A DNA stretch of 46,937 bases from Bacteroidota bacterium (GCA_030682385.1 JAUXOG010000038.1:1-46937), one strand, 5' to 3'; positions 27,089 through 36,843 are shown, counted from the first letter of the stretch. Notes: generated from the sequence alone by a model not told the origin. Translations and numbers: made by a program.

Positions 27089-27550
27089 TTAAGTATTTGA
27101 ATGCCGCCGTGAATGTTCTTCTAATTTCTCACGGGTAAAAGCCAAATCAAACATCAGGCGGCTGTTTTCCTGTCGCATCCATCTTCTTTCTAAACACTTG
27201 AGCGAGAGGGCAATGATTTGATTTGAAACAATAGGCTTTTGTACGAACAAACTTGCACCGCTTAATAATGCTTCGCTTAATAAATCGGGGTTCTGAAAAT
27301 TTGTCATAACAATAATTTCTACATCGGGTGAGGCTGCTTTCAAACGATTAATCAATGTTACTGCCGATGTATCAGGTAACAACAAATCCATAATTACTAA
27401 ATCAACATCGCGTTCCTGCAGCGCTTCAATTGCCGACTCGCCATCGGGAGCTAACCCGACTGTATAGTTTAAAGACTTGTAGATTTCAGCTAATTCCGCT
27501 GAAGTTTCTTCATTATCATCAACTACTAAAATTGTTTTTATATATTTCAT
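27089..27550 (-). CDS. Response regulator receiver protein
   Basis: A 153-residue protein with D11/D12, phospho-acceptor D55 (LVIMDLLLPD), switch threonine in MTNFQ and lysine in VQKP. After the receiver domain there are about 30 helical, charged residues that do not match a known output domain, possibly a short interaction helix. It precedes the receiver gene at 26670 with a 5-base gap. A strongly structured segment lies upstream (27688-27771), which may separate this pair from the kinase operon. Confidence 0.85.
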   Translation of the reverse strand: MKYIKTILVVDDNEETSAELAEIYKSLNYTVGLAPDGESAIEALQERDVDLVIMDLLLPDTSAVTLINRLKAASPDVEIIVMTNFQNPDLLSEALLSGASLFVQKPIVSNQIIALSLKCLERRWMRQENSRLMFDLAFTREKLEEHSRRHSNT

Positions 27551-27922
27551 TAGAATTTTCTATAAATAATTTATCTATTGAATGATAACATTATTCCAAC
27601 TCGCATACAATAAGTTAATTTACTTGATTTTAAGCTGATGCTTTTACGAGGAAAGTTACTGTGGAAACTACGAGGTTTAATTAAAAACGGGCCGAAGCTC
27701 GGACCCCGCGTTAAGGGGGTAGGACCGCAGGGCCCGGCTTCATTTAAAGTATCACGGGAGGAATGATACTTACCCAAATTACTATAAAAATTATTTCTAA
27801 CTTAAGAACAACAGAACTTTCAAAGTAGTTCAATGCTCTGATATAAATTTAATGTATCGTTTATTAAAAAACAATATGTAAAACTACTTGTTTTAAAAAC
27901 TCGTATATATACGAGGTTGCTG
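27551..27922. other. Non-coding stretch between response regulator genes
   Basis: About 370 bases between the receiver genes ending at 27923 and starting at 27550. The middle holds a GC-rich structured segment (separate entry at 27686-27775). The rest is AT-rich with no credible gene. A 68-codon frame at 27571-27777 runs through the structured part and is not believed. The promoter of the tandem regulator pair probably lies between 27551 and 27680. Confidence 0.45.
27686..27775 (-). ncRNA. Structured RNA segment or compound terminator
   Basis: On the minus strand an 8-bp perfect hairpin (AAGTATCA / TGATACTT, 27747-27771) is followed by a GC-rich fold. CGGGCC (27736-27731) pairs with GGCCCG (27693-27688), enclosing ACCCC/GGGGT (27720-27716 with 27707-27703). 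The fold ends in TTTTT. The last helix with its T run looks like a Rho-independent terminator for the operon ending at 27923. The first hairpin and the enclosed helices are more than a terminator needs, so a small RNA or a leader of the 27550 gene is possible. No known family was recognised. Confidence 0.45.
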
Positions 27923-28300
27923 TTATTTCCGTTTCCTTAAAGATTTAAAAATAGCGGGAATCAACTCGCTAACTAAATTTACTTTATTTACGAAACCATT
28001 TAGCTTCAATTTTTCAATCATTTCACGTGCATCGGTAACCTCGTTGCCGGAAAGAATAATAATCGGCATATCAGGAAACTTACTACGAATTATTTCAGAT
28101 GTTTCAAACCCGTTTAAATCCGGCATAACAATGTCCATGAGTATAACTTTTGGTGTAAATTTTTCGAGGCTCTCGATAGCTTCCTTCCCCGATACCGCCG
28201 TAGTTACTTTTTGAACTTCCTGTTGCTGTTCCAAAAAATCTTTAATTAATTCCCTAAAGTTTTCCGAATCATCAACTACAAGTATGTCGATCTTTTCCAT
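27923..28300 (-). CDS. Receiver-only response regulator
   Basis: A 125-residue single-domain receiver with D10/D11, phospho-acceptor D56 (LMDIVMPDLNG), switch serine in ILSGNE and lysine in VNK. No output domain. It follows the small lipoprotein gene by 6 bases and is the last gene before the structured segment, so it appears to end the histidine-kinase operon. It may serve as an alternative phosphate acceptor beside the NarL-type regulator. Confidence 0.88.
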   Translation of the reverse strand: MEKIDILVVDDSENFRELIKDFLEQQQEVQKVTTAVSGKEAIESLEKFTPKVILMDIVMPDLNGFETSEIIRSKFPDMPIIILSGNEVTDAREMIEKLKLNGFVNKVNLVSELIPAIFKSLRKRK

Positions 28301-28306
28301 ATTTGG

Positions 28307-28639
28307 CTAAGGTTCAGTTACTCTTATGTATGGTATTTGTTTATCGCTAATATTTATTTCAATCGTGTATTTTTTGTTTTTAGAAGCTTGAAAAGAACCG
28401 GCAACGGCAACATCTGTCGAAGTGATGATATAAAAGCCATCGGGTATTTTGGCATAATCCGTTGTACGTCCCGCATCAACTTCTTCAAACAACTTAGTAT
28501 ATCCATCTGTTTTTTTCAACTCAACTTCTGTATAAATTGCCAAATTATTTGAAACCCGAACTAACGGGTCTTCTTCTTTCTCACACCCGATAAAAGAAAA
28601 AATAATTAATGCAGAAATTATGAGGTTACTTATTTTCAT
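28307..28639 (-). CDS. Small predicted lipoprotein
   Basis: A 110-residue protein with a signal peptide ending in a lipobox-like FSFIGC, so the cysteine at about residue 19 should be lipidated. The mature part is acidic at first (CEKEEDP) and then beta-rich, possibly one small sandwich domain. No family is recognised. Its ATG overlaps the stop of the NarL-type regulator gene (ATGA) and it lies 6 bases before a receiver gene. A lipoprotein inside a two-component operon suggests an envelope sensor accessory, but this is inference. Confidence 0.72.
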   Translation of the reverse strand: MKISNLIISALIIFSFIGCEKEEDPLVRVSNNLAIYTEVELKKTDGYTKLFEEVDAGRTTDYAKIPDGFYIITSTDVAVAGSFQASKNKKYTIEINISDKQIPYIRVTEP

Positions 28640-29319
28640 ATATTCTCCTTGATTGAATTAATTTGTACAATTCCTTTTTGAATTGTGTATTTTATTAAAC
28701 TTGCTAAATCGTTCAATTGTAATTTGTGCATAATATTTGCACGGTGAAATTCGACTGTACGCACACTAATGAATAATTTTCCGGCGACTTCCTGATTTGT
28801 ACTCCCTTCCGCTATCAGTTGTAAAACTTCTTTTTCACGATGAGTAAGTTCGGGTGCTTTATTCTCAGTATGTAAACCTTGCGTACGTTTTATATAATCG
28901 TCTAATATCATTCGCGATATTGAAGGGCTAAAAAACTTTTCCCCTTTTTGAATTTCTTTTATAGCTTTGATCAAATCATCGGAGACCGATGTTTTTAAAA
29001 CATAACCACTTGCACCTGCTTTTATAATTTGCATTACATACTCTTCATTTTCATGTTGAGTAAGAATCAGTACTTTAACGTTAGAAGTGTCTCGTTTAAT
29101 CTGGTGTGTGGCTTCCAAGCCGTTCAAATTTGGCATACTCAAATCCATTATAACGATATCAGGATTAAGTTTTTTAGCAAGCCGAACTGCTTCAATACCG
29201 TCGGAAGCTTCACCGATTACTTCCATATCCGATTCAACATTTAGTAAAGCTACTATTCCTTGTCGAACAAGATTATGGTCGTCAGCGACTAAAATTTTTA
29301 TTCGATTATCTTTTTTCAA
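28636..29319 (-). CDS. NarL/FixJ-type response regulator
   Basis: A 227-residue DNA-binding regulator. The receiver domain has D13/D14, phospho-acceptor D59 (VIMDLSMP), a switch threonine (ILTQHE) and a lysine (YVLKTS). The C-terminal LuxR-type helix-turn-helix begins at LTHREKEVLQLIAEG and contains the recognition segment VRTVEFHRANIMHKL. It lies 4 bases behind the histidine kinase gene and is its most likely partner, since kinases of this HisKA_3 type usually phosphorylate NarL-like regulators. Confidence 0.93.
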   Translation of the reverse strand: MKKDNRIKILVADDHNLVRQGIVALLNVESDMEVIGEASDGIEAVRLAKKLNPDIVIMDLSMPNLNGLEATHQIKRDTSNVKVLILTQHENEEYVMQIIKAGASGYVLKTSVSDDLIKAIKEIQKGEKFFSPSISRMILDDYIKRTQGLHTENKAPELTHREKEVLQLIAEGSTNQEVAGKLFISVRTVEFHRANIMHKLQLNDLASLIKYTIQKGIVQINSIKENI

Positions 29320-29323
29320 TTGT

Positions 29324-32300
29324 TCATTTCTCTTTCAGCACAATTTCAACAGATATTTCTGTACCTTTTCCCATCGTAGAGTCAATATATAATTTTCCAC
29401 CTAAAAATTCAACTCTCTCCTGAATATTTCTCAATCCGAAATGTGCTTCCTGCTCTTCACGTTTAGTTAACTTATCCATATCAAATCCAATCCCGTTATC
29501 CGAAACGGTGAGGGCTAAAACATTATCACGTTTAAAAAGCTGAATACTTACCTGAGTAGCTTGCGAGTGTTTTACGATATTCGTTAAAATTTCTTGCACA
29601 ATCCTGTAAATTACAGTTTCAATCGTGGGATCAAAACGGCGGTCTTCTACTTCAAGATTCAAGATAGTCGAAATACCAACCCGTTTTTGAAATTGTGATG
29701 TTTGGAGTCGTAGCGCTGCATTCAATCCGAAGTCGTCCAAAACTGAGGGCCTCAAATCGTAGGATATTTGCTTTACTTCACGAACTGCTTCGTCAACCAA
29801 ATTCCGGCATTCCTCGATGTACTCTTTTGATTTCAAGATATCTTCCTGCATAGTCGCGTCGGATAAATCTAAATTTATTTTTAATGTAGTTAGCACTTGC
29901 CCCAAACTATCGTGCAATTCACGTGAAAATTTTTTCCGCTCTCTTTCTTCTACAAAAACGAGGTCGTTCGATAATTTTTCTAACTCTGTTTTACGTTTCG
30001 TGGATTCTTTCAACAAGTGTTCTAATGTTAGATTTGCTAATCTAATTTCCTGTTCTGCCTTTTTGCTGCCTGAAATATCGCGTCCGCTCCCGATTATTGC
30101 CACAACATTACCGTTTTCGTCCAACTCAGATTTATACGACCACGCTAACCAACGCCAGCCATATTTTGTTATTGCCCGCTGTTCAACATAGCAAGTGTAA
30201 GGTGGTTTAAAAAGAGATTTCATCGCCTCGGCAGTTTGCTCTCTGTCTTCTTCGTGAACTAAAGGCATAAATATTTTACCCAATAACTCTTCCTTAGTTT
30301 TCCCGAATAGGTCGCAATATGTTTGGCTCACGAACAAGAAACGCCCGTCTAAATCGACTTTAACAAGCAGGTCAGATTGATTATCGACTAACAGACGGTA
30401 TTGTTCTTCGCTTAAACGTAAAGCTTCTTCCGCTTTTTTAATTTCAGTTATATCACGGATTATGGTGGAAATATATTCAACGTTTTCTGATGTATCTTTA
30501 TGAGCAATGATAACCTGAGAGACAGGGACTTCTTTACCATCGCGATGAAGTAAAGCAGTTTCGCCAAGCCAAGTTCCATTCCGCAGCGTGGCGGGCATAC
30601 CAACTTTTAAGATAATATCGCTTGCCCATTTCGGATGAAAATCAGTTATTTTTAGATTAGTTACAGTTTCAAATTCACCTATTCCAACAAGTTTTCTGCC
30701 TGCACGATTTATGAATAGAATATTATGATTCAAATCAGCACTTGATACAAAGTCGGAAGTTGCCTCGAGAATTGCAGTGAGTCGCTTTCGAGTTTCTTCG
30801 GTGCGTTTCCGTTCTGTAATATCGCGCGCAGTGGAGATGAAATGTGTTATCTCCCCCTTACTATCCTTAATTGGTGTGATGATACTATCCTGTTGATAAA
30901 GCGTTCCGTCTTTTTTCCGATTAACAATTTCAGCTTGAAACGATTTTCCACTGCATATTGTGTTCCAAAGTTTTTTATAAAATTTTGAGCCGTGTTTTCC
31001 CGATTTTAGAATACTTAGTTTTTTACCGGTAACTTCTTCGGGAGTGTATCCTGTTAATTGAATAAACGAGGGATTCACGAACTCGATACTGCCTTCTTTA
31101 TCCGTAATAACAACGCTATCGCCTGTTTGTTTTACAGCGCTTGAAAGTTTTTCAAGTTGTTTCTCTACAACTTTTCTCTGTAATACGTTTGCGATAATTT
31201 CTCCAAGCATCAACAATGATGTAGCAGCTTCTTCGCCCCAAATTCTTTTTTTCTGAACTGAATCGAAACCCAAAAAGCCCAATAAATTTTTCCCATGAAT
31301 TATTGGAACACATATCAACGATTTTATATCCTGAGATAAGAAAATTTCTTTCTCATGAAATGCTTCTTCAGGAAGCTCGTTAACATTTGGGATATTGATG
31401 ACATTGTATCTTACAATTTGTTTTATCCACCAAGGCATCAGTGTGGTCGGAACATTTTTTAATTTTTCGATTTCTGATTCAATTCCTCGGGCACACCACT
31501 CATGTGTATTATCCATCCTCCTCATGTTATCAGAAAATAAAAAGACATAACTTCGGTCAACACCAATAAATTCACCAACTTCTTTCAATGCTCTGTCTAT
31601 GCCAATATCGATTTCATCGGCAGAAAGATTCACAAAATTTGTAGAAATTTTTACAAACAGTTTCTCGATGTCGTAATGATAACGCAATGCCGCCTCTGCG
31701 TTTATCCTTTCTGTGATATCCAATAACGTACCGATAATAGCCGGTTTCCCCCCGAATACCGTCGTTGTGCTGTGCACTTCAACGAATACGATATTTCCAT
31801 CTTTCCTCTTCCCTCGAAATGAATAGCGTATTTCACCTGTTTCGCCAGTCAGTTTTTTCTGTATGTTTTGGAAAACCATCTCCTTGTCTTCCTCATAAAC
31901 AAGGTCGGCAATTGTTTTGCTGCTGATTATTTCCTGCTGAGAATACCCGGCGATTTCTGCAAAATGAGGGTTCACGTATAAAAATTTTCCGTCCTGAATT
32001 ATGTAGATTCCTATAAGAGATAGTTCAACAAGCGTACGGAATTTTTCTTCCGCTAACCGATAGGCTTCCTGAATAAGTCGCTGCTCAGTGATGTCTTTTA
32101 CTAATACAAATCGCGCGGGACGTCCTTCAAAAGTTGTTTCATGGGCTGTTATTTCAACCCAGATTATAGAGCCATCTTTTTTCAAATGCCTCCAACAACC
32201 CGATTTTTCGATTTGCCTGTGGATTTTTTTGAGGTGTTCCAAAATCAATGGAATGTCTTCGGCAGGACGAATATCGAGAATTGTCATTTGCAAAAATTCT

Positions 32301-32434
32301 TCCAGCGAATATCCGTAATGAAGCAGAGCTGCATCATTTACTTCAAGAAACTTAAAAGTCCCTACATCATAAACAAACATAGGAAGCGGACTTTCCTTGA
32401 AAAATAATTTATAAGGGTCTGTCGCTGCGATCAT
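29324..32434 (-). CDS. Multi-PAS/GAF sensor histidine kinase (HisKA_3 type)
   Basis: A 1036-residue kinase without membrane helices, so probably cytoplasmic. The domains in order are two PAS domains (about 1-120 and 128-245), a GAF domain (about 255-420), three more PAS domains (about 425-545, 550-675 and 680-805), a HisKA_3 dimerisation domain with H841 in RELHDSLGQ, and a HATPase domain with an N-box (LTNIVKH) and G-box (SDNGIGFD). Several PAS domains end in DITER-type linkers. The signal is unknown; no haem or flavin cysteine motif is obvious. It is flanked by an exported protein gene (2-base gap) upstream and the NarL-type regulator downstream. Confidence 0.93.
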   Translation of the reverse strand: MIAATDPYKLFFKESPLPMFVYDVGTFKFLEVNDAALLHYGYSLEEFLQMTILDIRPAEDIPLILEHLKKIHRQIEKSGCWRHLKKDGSIIWVEITAHETTFEGRPARFVLVKDITEQRLIQEAYRLAEEKFRTLVELSLIGIYIIQDGKFLYVNPHFAEIAGYSQQEIISSKTIADLVYEEDKEMVFQNIQKKLTGETGEIRYSFRGKRKDGNIVFVEVHSTTTVFGGKPAIIGTLLDITERINAEAALRYHYDIEKLFVKISTNFVNLSADEIDIGIDRALKEVGEFIGVDRSYVFLFSDNMRRMDNTHEWCARGIESEIEKLKNVPTTLMPWWIKQIVRYNVINIPNVNELPEEAFHEKEIFLSQDIKSLICVPIIHGKNLLGFLGFDSVQKKRIWGEEAATSLLMLGEIIANVLQRKVVEKQLEKLSSAVKQTGDSVVITDKEGSIEFVNPSFIQLTGYTPEEVTGKKLSILKSGKHGSKFYKKLWNTICSGKSFQAEIVNRKKDGTLYQQDSIITPIKDSKGEITHFISTARDITERKRTEETRKRLTAILEATSDFVSSADLNHNILFINRAGRKLVGIGEFETVTNLKITDFHPKWASDIILKVGMPATLRNGTWLGETALLHRDGKEVPVSQVIIAHKDTSENVEYISTIIRDITEIKKAEEALRLSEEQYRLLVDNQSDLLVKVDLDGRFLFVSQTYCDLFGKTKEELLGKIFMPLVHEEDREQTAEAMKSLFKPPYTCYVEQRAITKYGWRWLAWSYKSELDENGNVVAIIGSGRDISGSKKAEQEIRLANLTLEHLLKESTKRKTELEKLSNDLVFVEERERKKFSRELHDSLGQVLTTLKINLDLSDATMQEDILKSKEYIEECRNLVDEAVREVKQISYDLRPSVLDDFGLNAALRLQTSQFQKRVGISTILNLEVEDRRFDPTIETVIYRIVQEILTNIVKHSQATQVSIQLFKRDNVLALTVSDNGIGFDMDKLTKREEQEAHFGLRNIQERVEFLGGKLYIDSTMGKGTEISVEIVLKEK

Positions 32435-32436
32435 AT

Positions 32437-33099
32437 TTATTTAATAATTTCGATTTCTTTTATCTTATCCAATGTTATTCTGAAGTATGTAAAAGCATCA
32501 GTAACTCCTGTTACTACGCCCGGTAAATCGCCATTATGAATACGCCGTTTAATTACATATTGAAGACTTTGCTGTTTACCATCTTTGTATTCAACTGCAA
32601 CAATCGCCGATTTAATGTCCATTTGCAATTTTTTAATTTTGGAAAACTTCAACTCATCACCGTTGCGTAAAAGCAAAACAGGTTTATGCCATTCCGGTAG
32701 TGCTTCCTTTTTGGCTGCTGAAGATAACGGGTATTTGATTGAGATGCAATTTACCGTGTGTGTTGCACCATCGGTTAAAATTACTTTTGCAGTGAATGCT
32801 TGTTTTTTCCAATTTGTAATAATCCTCCGCCGATCATCGTCGGAAGATTTAATTGCAACCGCACATTGATCATCGCCCCCTTCTGTTTTATTAGCAAGCC
32901 GGGGTTCAGGCGATTGGAATTCTTTGTTGAACTGCAGATAGCGGATACAGTTCTGTGTTTCTTCGATAACGATTACATCCTTAACAGTAACTTTTTGAAA
33001 TTTTTTACCAACTTTCCTTTCGAGATTAATCTCGTCGGCAGACACCGAAAACGTAAACAAAAGCGACGAGAAAAGTAATATTACTTTTGTGTAACACAT
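32437..33099 (-). CDS. Exported protein of unknown function
   Basis: A 220-residue protein with a signal peptide ending near SVSADE. The mature part is basic and beta-rich, with two cysteines (C52, C80) and no known motif. Repeated short strand patterns of the [16 protein letters not shown] kind suggest one or two small beta-barrel modules. The start follows AAAGGAG. It ends 2 bases before the histidine kinase gene, so the two are probably co-translated. It might deliver an envelope signal, but the kinase has no periplasmic domain, which argues against direct contact. Confidence 0.68.
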   Translation of the reverse strand: MCYTKVILLFSSLLFTFSVSADEINLERKVGKKFQKVTVKDVIVIEETQNCIRYLQFNKEFQSPEPRLANKTEGGDDQCAVAIKSSDDDRRRIITNWKKQAFTAKVILTDGATHTVNCISIKYPLSSAAKKEALPEWHKPVLLLRNGDELKFSKIKKLQMDIKSAIVAVEYKDGKQQSLQYVIKRRIHNGDLPGVVTGVTDAFTYFRITLDKIKEIEIIK

Positions 33100-33120
33100 G
33101 GAACTTTTCTCCTTTCATAT

Positions 33121-34647
33121 TTAACCTTTTGATTTTGGTAAAAACCAACTTACAATAAATCCGAGTATTACGATGATTAAAGCTACAAAAAAAACATTTT
33201 GCAAACTATTTGTAAAAACTGATAGAACCGTTACAAGGTCTTGTTGCTGCATCAGACCACGCAAGTGCGAACTTAGTAATTCGTGCGGCTCGCCTAAATT
33301 ATTTTGGACTACTTCCGGCAGTGAATGTAGTTTCCCGGTTATTGATAATTCACTAAATTCATTCAACATCGAACGGGCTAACGTAGTGCCCATAATGCTA
33401 ACGCCCATTGTACCGCCGAGTGTTCTTGCGAGCATTTGCGAAGAAGTTGCTACACCGATGACGTTTTTGTTCATACTATTTTGAACTGTAACTAAAATTG
33501 CGGGAGTATTGAAACCCATACCGGCGCCGATTAATGAGACAAATAGTATTACAAAATACATCGGCGAATCGTAGTGAACAAATGTTGCTGCTAAAAATCC
33601 GATTGCCATTAATACCAAGCCGAGCCGGATAAACAATTTTTCGCCGTACTTCTGAATTAAGCGGCCTGATGAAAAACTTGCTGCCGACCATGCAAGCGCC
33701 ATAGGCATAATGGCTAAGCCAGCCGTTAACGGACTTCCACCCTGAATAGATTGCACGAACAACGGAACAAAACTGATAATTCCATACATCGCAAACCCTG
33801 CAAGAAAGGCAAGCAAATTTCCGACACCGAACGCACGGTCGCGATAATAATCGATTCGAATAATCGGATCTCCGAATTTTCCTTCATTAATAATAAAAGC
33901 GAATATTAAAATTACAGAAACTATTATTAATCCTGTTACATCAAACGACAAGAAAGCCGATCCTTTTCCAAACAGAAGAAAAGCCATCAACAACGAAAAC
34001 ACAGCGGCAATAAAAATGGCAGCTCCTGCATAATCGATCCGTTCTCTTTTTGTTTGTGGAATTTCTTTCAAATTAATTTGAACGATCATGATTGAAAGGA
34101 TACCAACCGGAATATTAATAAAGAATACCCACTGCCAATCGAAGTGAGTAACTATAAAACTTCCGGTGAGCGGACCTAGCAGACTTGAAATTCCCCATGT
34201 AGCACTCAAAGCTCCCGCACCCCGTCCTCGTTTTTCCGGCGGGAATATTGTTCCGATTAATGCGTACGACACTGCCGCCAAACCTCCGGCGCCAATTCCT
34301 TGAACTCCTCGAAATATAATTAACTGAACCATATTTTGAGAAGCCCCTGACAGTATTGAACCGATTAAAAAAAACAAAACCGCAATTTGAAAAAGCGTTT
34401 TCTTTCCATATACATCCGACAGCTTGCCCCAAAGGGGCATCGAGATTGCCGTAGTTAGCATATAAGCCGAGAAGACCCAGGTATAAAGTGCCATACCTCC
34501 AAGAACGGAAATTATTGTAGGCATAGCAGTGCCAACAACAGTAGCATCGAGTCCGGCAAGCATTACGCCGAACATTACACCGATTACAATCTTTACGCGG
34601 TTCTTCTCGTTCAGAGCAACTTCATCTATAGTTTGTGCTTGATTCAT
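33121..34647 (-). CDS. MFS drug exporter, DHA2 (EmrB/QacA) type
   Basis: A 508-residue inner-membrane transporter with about 14 hydrophobic segments. It shows the DHA2 pattern: D-A-T-V-V-G-T-A in the first helix (LDATVVGTAMPTI), motif A GKLSDVYGKK between helices 2 and 3, and motif C-like GPLTGSF in helix 5. Members expel drugs or other amphiphiles with proton exchange. The substrate is not predictable. It starts 4 bases after the endonuclease III stop and is followed by the exported protein and kinase genes, so it may belong to one long transcription unit. Confidence 0.9.
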   Translation of the reverse strand: MNQAQTIDEVALNEKNRVKIVIGVMFGVMLAGLDATVVGTAMPTIISVLGGMALYTWVFSAYMLTTAISMPLWGKLSDVYGKKTLFQIAVLFFLIGSILSGASQNMVQLIIFRGVQGIGAGGLAAVSYALIGTIFPPEKRGRGAGALSATWGISSLLGPLTGSFIVTHFDWQWVFFINIPVGILSIMIVQINLKEIPQTKRERIDYAGAAIFIAAVFSLLMAFLLFGKGSAFLSFDVTGLIIVSVILIFAFIINEGKFGDPIIRIDYYRDRAFGVGNLLAFLAGFAMYGIISFVPLFVQSIQGGSPLTAGLAIMPMALAWSAASFSSGRLIQKYGEKLFIRLGLVLMAIGFLAATFVHYDSPMYFVILFVSLIGAGMGFNTPAILVTVQNSMNKNVIGVATSSQMLARTLGGTMGVSIMGTTLARSMLNEFSELSITGKLHSLPEVVQNNLGEPHELLSSHLRGLMQQQDLVTVLSVFTNSLQNVFFVALIIVILGFIVSWFLPKSKG

Positions 34648-34651
34648 TTGC

Positions 34652-35314
34652 TCATTTAATAATTTTTAACTTTGAAAAACAGTAGCCGTTGATAGAACAA
34701 TCGAGACATTTTGGTTTACGAGCCTGGCAAGTTTTTCTGCCGTGCCAAATCAGGTAATTTCCAAAATCGATCCAATATTTTTGCGGAACGATTTCCATCA
34801 AATCAACTTCAATTTTTTCGGGATTAGATTGCGGTGAGAAGCCAAGCCGCTCGGAAAGTCGTTTTACATGAGTATCAACTACAATCCCGGAAGTAATACC
34901 GAATGCGCCGCCTAAAACTACATTGGCAGTTTTGCGTCCCACACCGGGTAATTTAATCATCTCGTTAATATCTTTGGGTATATTCCCGCCATAATTTTCG
35001 ACCAATACTTTGCAGCAATTGATTATACTTTTTGCTTTTGCACGATAAAAGCCGGTCGATTTGATTATACCTTCAAGTTCTGCAACATTCGCTTCGGCAA
35101 ATTGCTTTACAGTTTTATACTGTTTGAATAATTGTGGAGTAACTTTATTAACCCGTTCATCGGTGCATTGAGCTGAAAGAATTGTAGCAACTAATAATTC
35201 GAGTGGGTTATTGTGCGTGAGAGCAGTTTGCGCTGATGGATACTCTTTTTGTAAAACTCCGATAATTTTTTTGGTGCGAAGTTTTAATTCGTCGAATGTT
35301 TCCTTTGACGGCAT
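34652..35314 (-). CDS. nth: Endonuclease III
   Basis: Base-excision repair DNA glycosylase/AP lyase for oxidised pyrimidines. The 220-residue protein contains the helix-hairpin-helix LPGVGRKTA with the catalytic lysine (K128), the catalytic aspartate (D147 in VVDTHV) and the C-terminal iron-sulfur loop with spacing C-x6-C-x2-C-x5-C (C196, C203, C206, C212). The length is typical. Its start overlaps the stop of the preceding gene (TAATG), so translation is coupled. Confidence 0.96.
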   Translation of the reverse strand: MPSKETFDELKLRTKKIIGVLQKEYPSAQTALTHNNPLELLVATILSAQCTDERVNKVTPQLFKQYKTVKQFAEANVAELEGIIKSTGFYRAKAKSIINCCKVLVENYGGNIPKDINEMIKLPGVGRKTANVVLGGAFGITSGIVVDTHVKRLSERLGFSPQSNPEKIEVDLMEIVPQKYWIDFGNYLIWHGRKTCQARKPKCLDCSINGYCFSKLKIIK

Positions 35315-36243
35315 TACTTAATCAATTTTTTAGTAACTAATTTCCCTTCATCAATCAGTGCGTGCCGCACAAAACCAACTTCTTTGTACATCGAAAGCCA
35401 ACGTAGAGTTTCCGTCAAATGTTCGTGTGCTTCCGGTAGATACAACCGCAGAACAAACTCGGAGCCTTTTCCAAAGCCTAATTTTCGTCTCATTAAGGTG
35501 ATATACGGAATTTTGAGGGAGACCCATAATTTATCGAGCATCTCGTTCATCGAAGGTTGAAATGTTTCATCCGGAACATCTTGCGGTTGTGCAAAAAAGA
35601 ATGCAACTTCGAAAACTTCTTTCTCTAATAGCTTATTTGCCGCGGCACCAGATGAATAAATCAGGTTATATAATGAGTTTTGTGAATTATCAATATGCAG
35701 TTGGTCTTCATAATTTTTTTTAAGAAGCATCTGTTCTATCAAATCGAGATTAACGCTGCTTTCAAAAATCAAAAGCGTTTCATAAATCTTCCGGTGTTCC
35801 TTTCCTGCCTCGAAACCGATTGTTTTCAGATAATCGCTCCCCGCTTTTTCGAGACGCTTCAGCAGTGCATACTGAGTCGGCAACACGACAACTTCAGAAA
35901 TATATGCTAACTCGAGTCCGTATTTTATGTTTAACGAAAACTGTGTTGTCAGCTTTTCTAAAGAGTCTCTCAGAGTCTTTCGGATTTCTTCGTGATCTTG
36001 TTGCAACGGAGTTTGCAAGTATTCACCCAAAATGGTTGTAAGCATTTCGGTATTTTTATCTAAAATTTTTTCAGAATACTTGGTTAAAGTTTTTTCGATT
36101 TTCTCGGTTTCTTTTTCCAAATGCTGCTGCATACTCTTAAAAGATTTCAAGTATGTTTCTTTGATTTCACCCTCTTTTAATTGATAAAGGGATGAACAGC
36201 AAATCATTCGTGGTTCGTGCGATAAAGCTTTGTATATACTCAT
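35314..36243 (-). CDS. Coiled-coil protein of unknown function
   Basis: A 309-residue soluble protein. The first 110 or so residues are strongly helical and charged, with heptad-like spacing (KETEKIEKTLTKYSEKI), predicting a coiled coil. The rest is mixed helical, with no catalytic motif recognised. It overlaps the LiaF-like gene by four bases (ATGA) and nth by one base, so it is firmly embedded in this operon. A link to membrane stress or to DNA repair would be a guess from position only. Confidence 0.6.
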   Translation of the reverse strand: MSIYKALSHEPRMICCSSLYQLKEGEIKETYLKSFKSMQQHLEKETEKIEKTLTKYSEKILDKNTEMLTTILGEYLQTPLQQDHEEIRKTLRDSLEKLTTQFSLNIKYGLELAYISEVVVLPTQYALLKRLEKAGSDYLKTIGFEAGKEHRKIYETLLIFESSVNLDLIEQMLLKKNYEDQLHIDNSQNSLYNLIYSSGAAANKLLEKEVFEVAFFFAQPQDVPDETFQPSMNEMLDKLWVSLKIPYITLMRRKLGFGKGSEFVLRLYLPEAHEHLTETLRWLSMYKEVGFVRHALIDEGKLVTKKLIK

Positions 36244-36818
36244 AATATTCTCAAATCACCAAAAATTTGTGAGACCTGAATTTTTATTTTTTTTGCTCCG
36301 TTAGCTAACGGAGTGTGATAATCGGGAGAAGTAAATTTAATTTCTTTAAATAATCCACCGGCTTTTTCGTTAAAGACTTTCAAATCGCCGAACACTGCAC
36401 TTGCCGTAACTGCAATACCGCAGTCTTTTGGAGCTTGAACGATAGTATCGCCAAATACTGAATTGAGCCGGAGAACGTGTTCGCCGTCAGCGATTATGGC
36501 TTTCGACAAATCTAAATCGATATCCCCGAAAACATTTGAAATAGAACCGCCTTTAAAATTTTGTGAATTTACAGAAAAAGATTCATCACCAAAAATATTT
36601 GAACGATGAATCAAATGGCCGACTGACTCCGACGGCTCGGTAGTAATTTCAATATGGCTTTGCTGTTTTTTTCTTAATAAAACGTGAATACCCCATAGGA
36701 TAAAAATAACGGGCCAATAAGTTCGTATTAAATAACTAAAGTCAGCAATTTCCATATTATCTAATAGGAAAAGAACACCTAAAGTTATTAAAACCAAACC
36801 CCAGAATAAATTTCTCAT
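36240..36818 (-). CDS. LiaF-like membrane protein with five FGD repeats
   Basis: A 192-residue protein with two N-terminal transmembrane helices (about 5-20 and 34-48), the first in the pattern of the LiaI/LiaF-type TM region. The C-terminal domain is beta-rich, in which the triplet FGD recurs five times (76-78, 97-99, 122-124, 143-145, 186-188) at 21- to 43-residue spacing. This is the turn pattern of a right-handed beta-helix-like LiaF C-terminal domain. In Firmicutes LiaF restrains the LiaSR envelope-stress system. Here no LiaSR pair adjoins. Residues 170-174 (PLANG) are encoded by the palindrome at 36297-36312. Confidence 0.75.
   Translation of the reverse strand: MRNLFWGLVLITLGVLFLLDNMEIADFSYLIRTYWPVIFILWGIHVLLRKKQQSHIEITTEPSESVGHLIHRSNIFGDESFSVNSQNFKGGSISNVFGDIDLDLSKAIIADGEHVLRLNSVFGDTIVQAPKDCGIAVTASAVFGDLKVFNEKAGGLFKEIKFTSPDYHTPLANGAKKIKIQVSQIFGDLRIL
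36297..36312. repeat. Palindrome TCCGTTAGCTAACGGA inside a gene
   Basis: A perfect copy of the 16-bp palindrome lying within the LiaF-like gene. On the minus strand it codes in frame for PLANG at residues 170-174 in the loop before the last beta strand. The sequence is thus tolerated in coding DNA. Confidence 0.75.
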
Positions 36819-36843
36819 ATCGTTTATAAGTTATTTAATATTT

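Noticed and set aside
27571-27777. 68-codon minus-strand frame in the structured segment
   Set aside because: It runs through the GC-rich hairpins, its residues follow the repeat structure and there is no sign of a protein.
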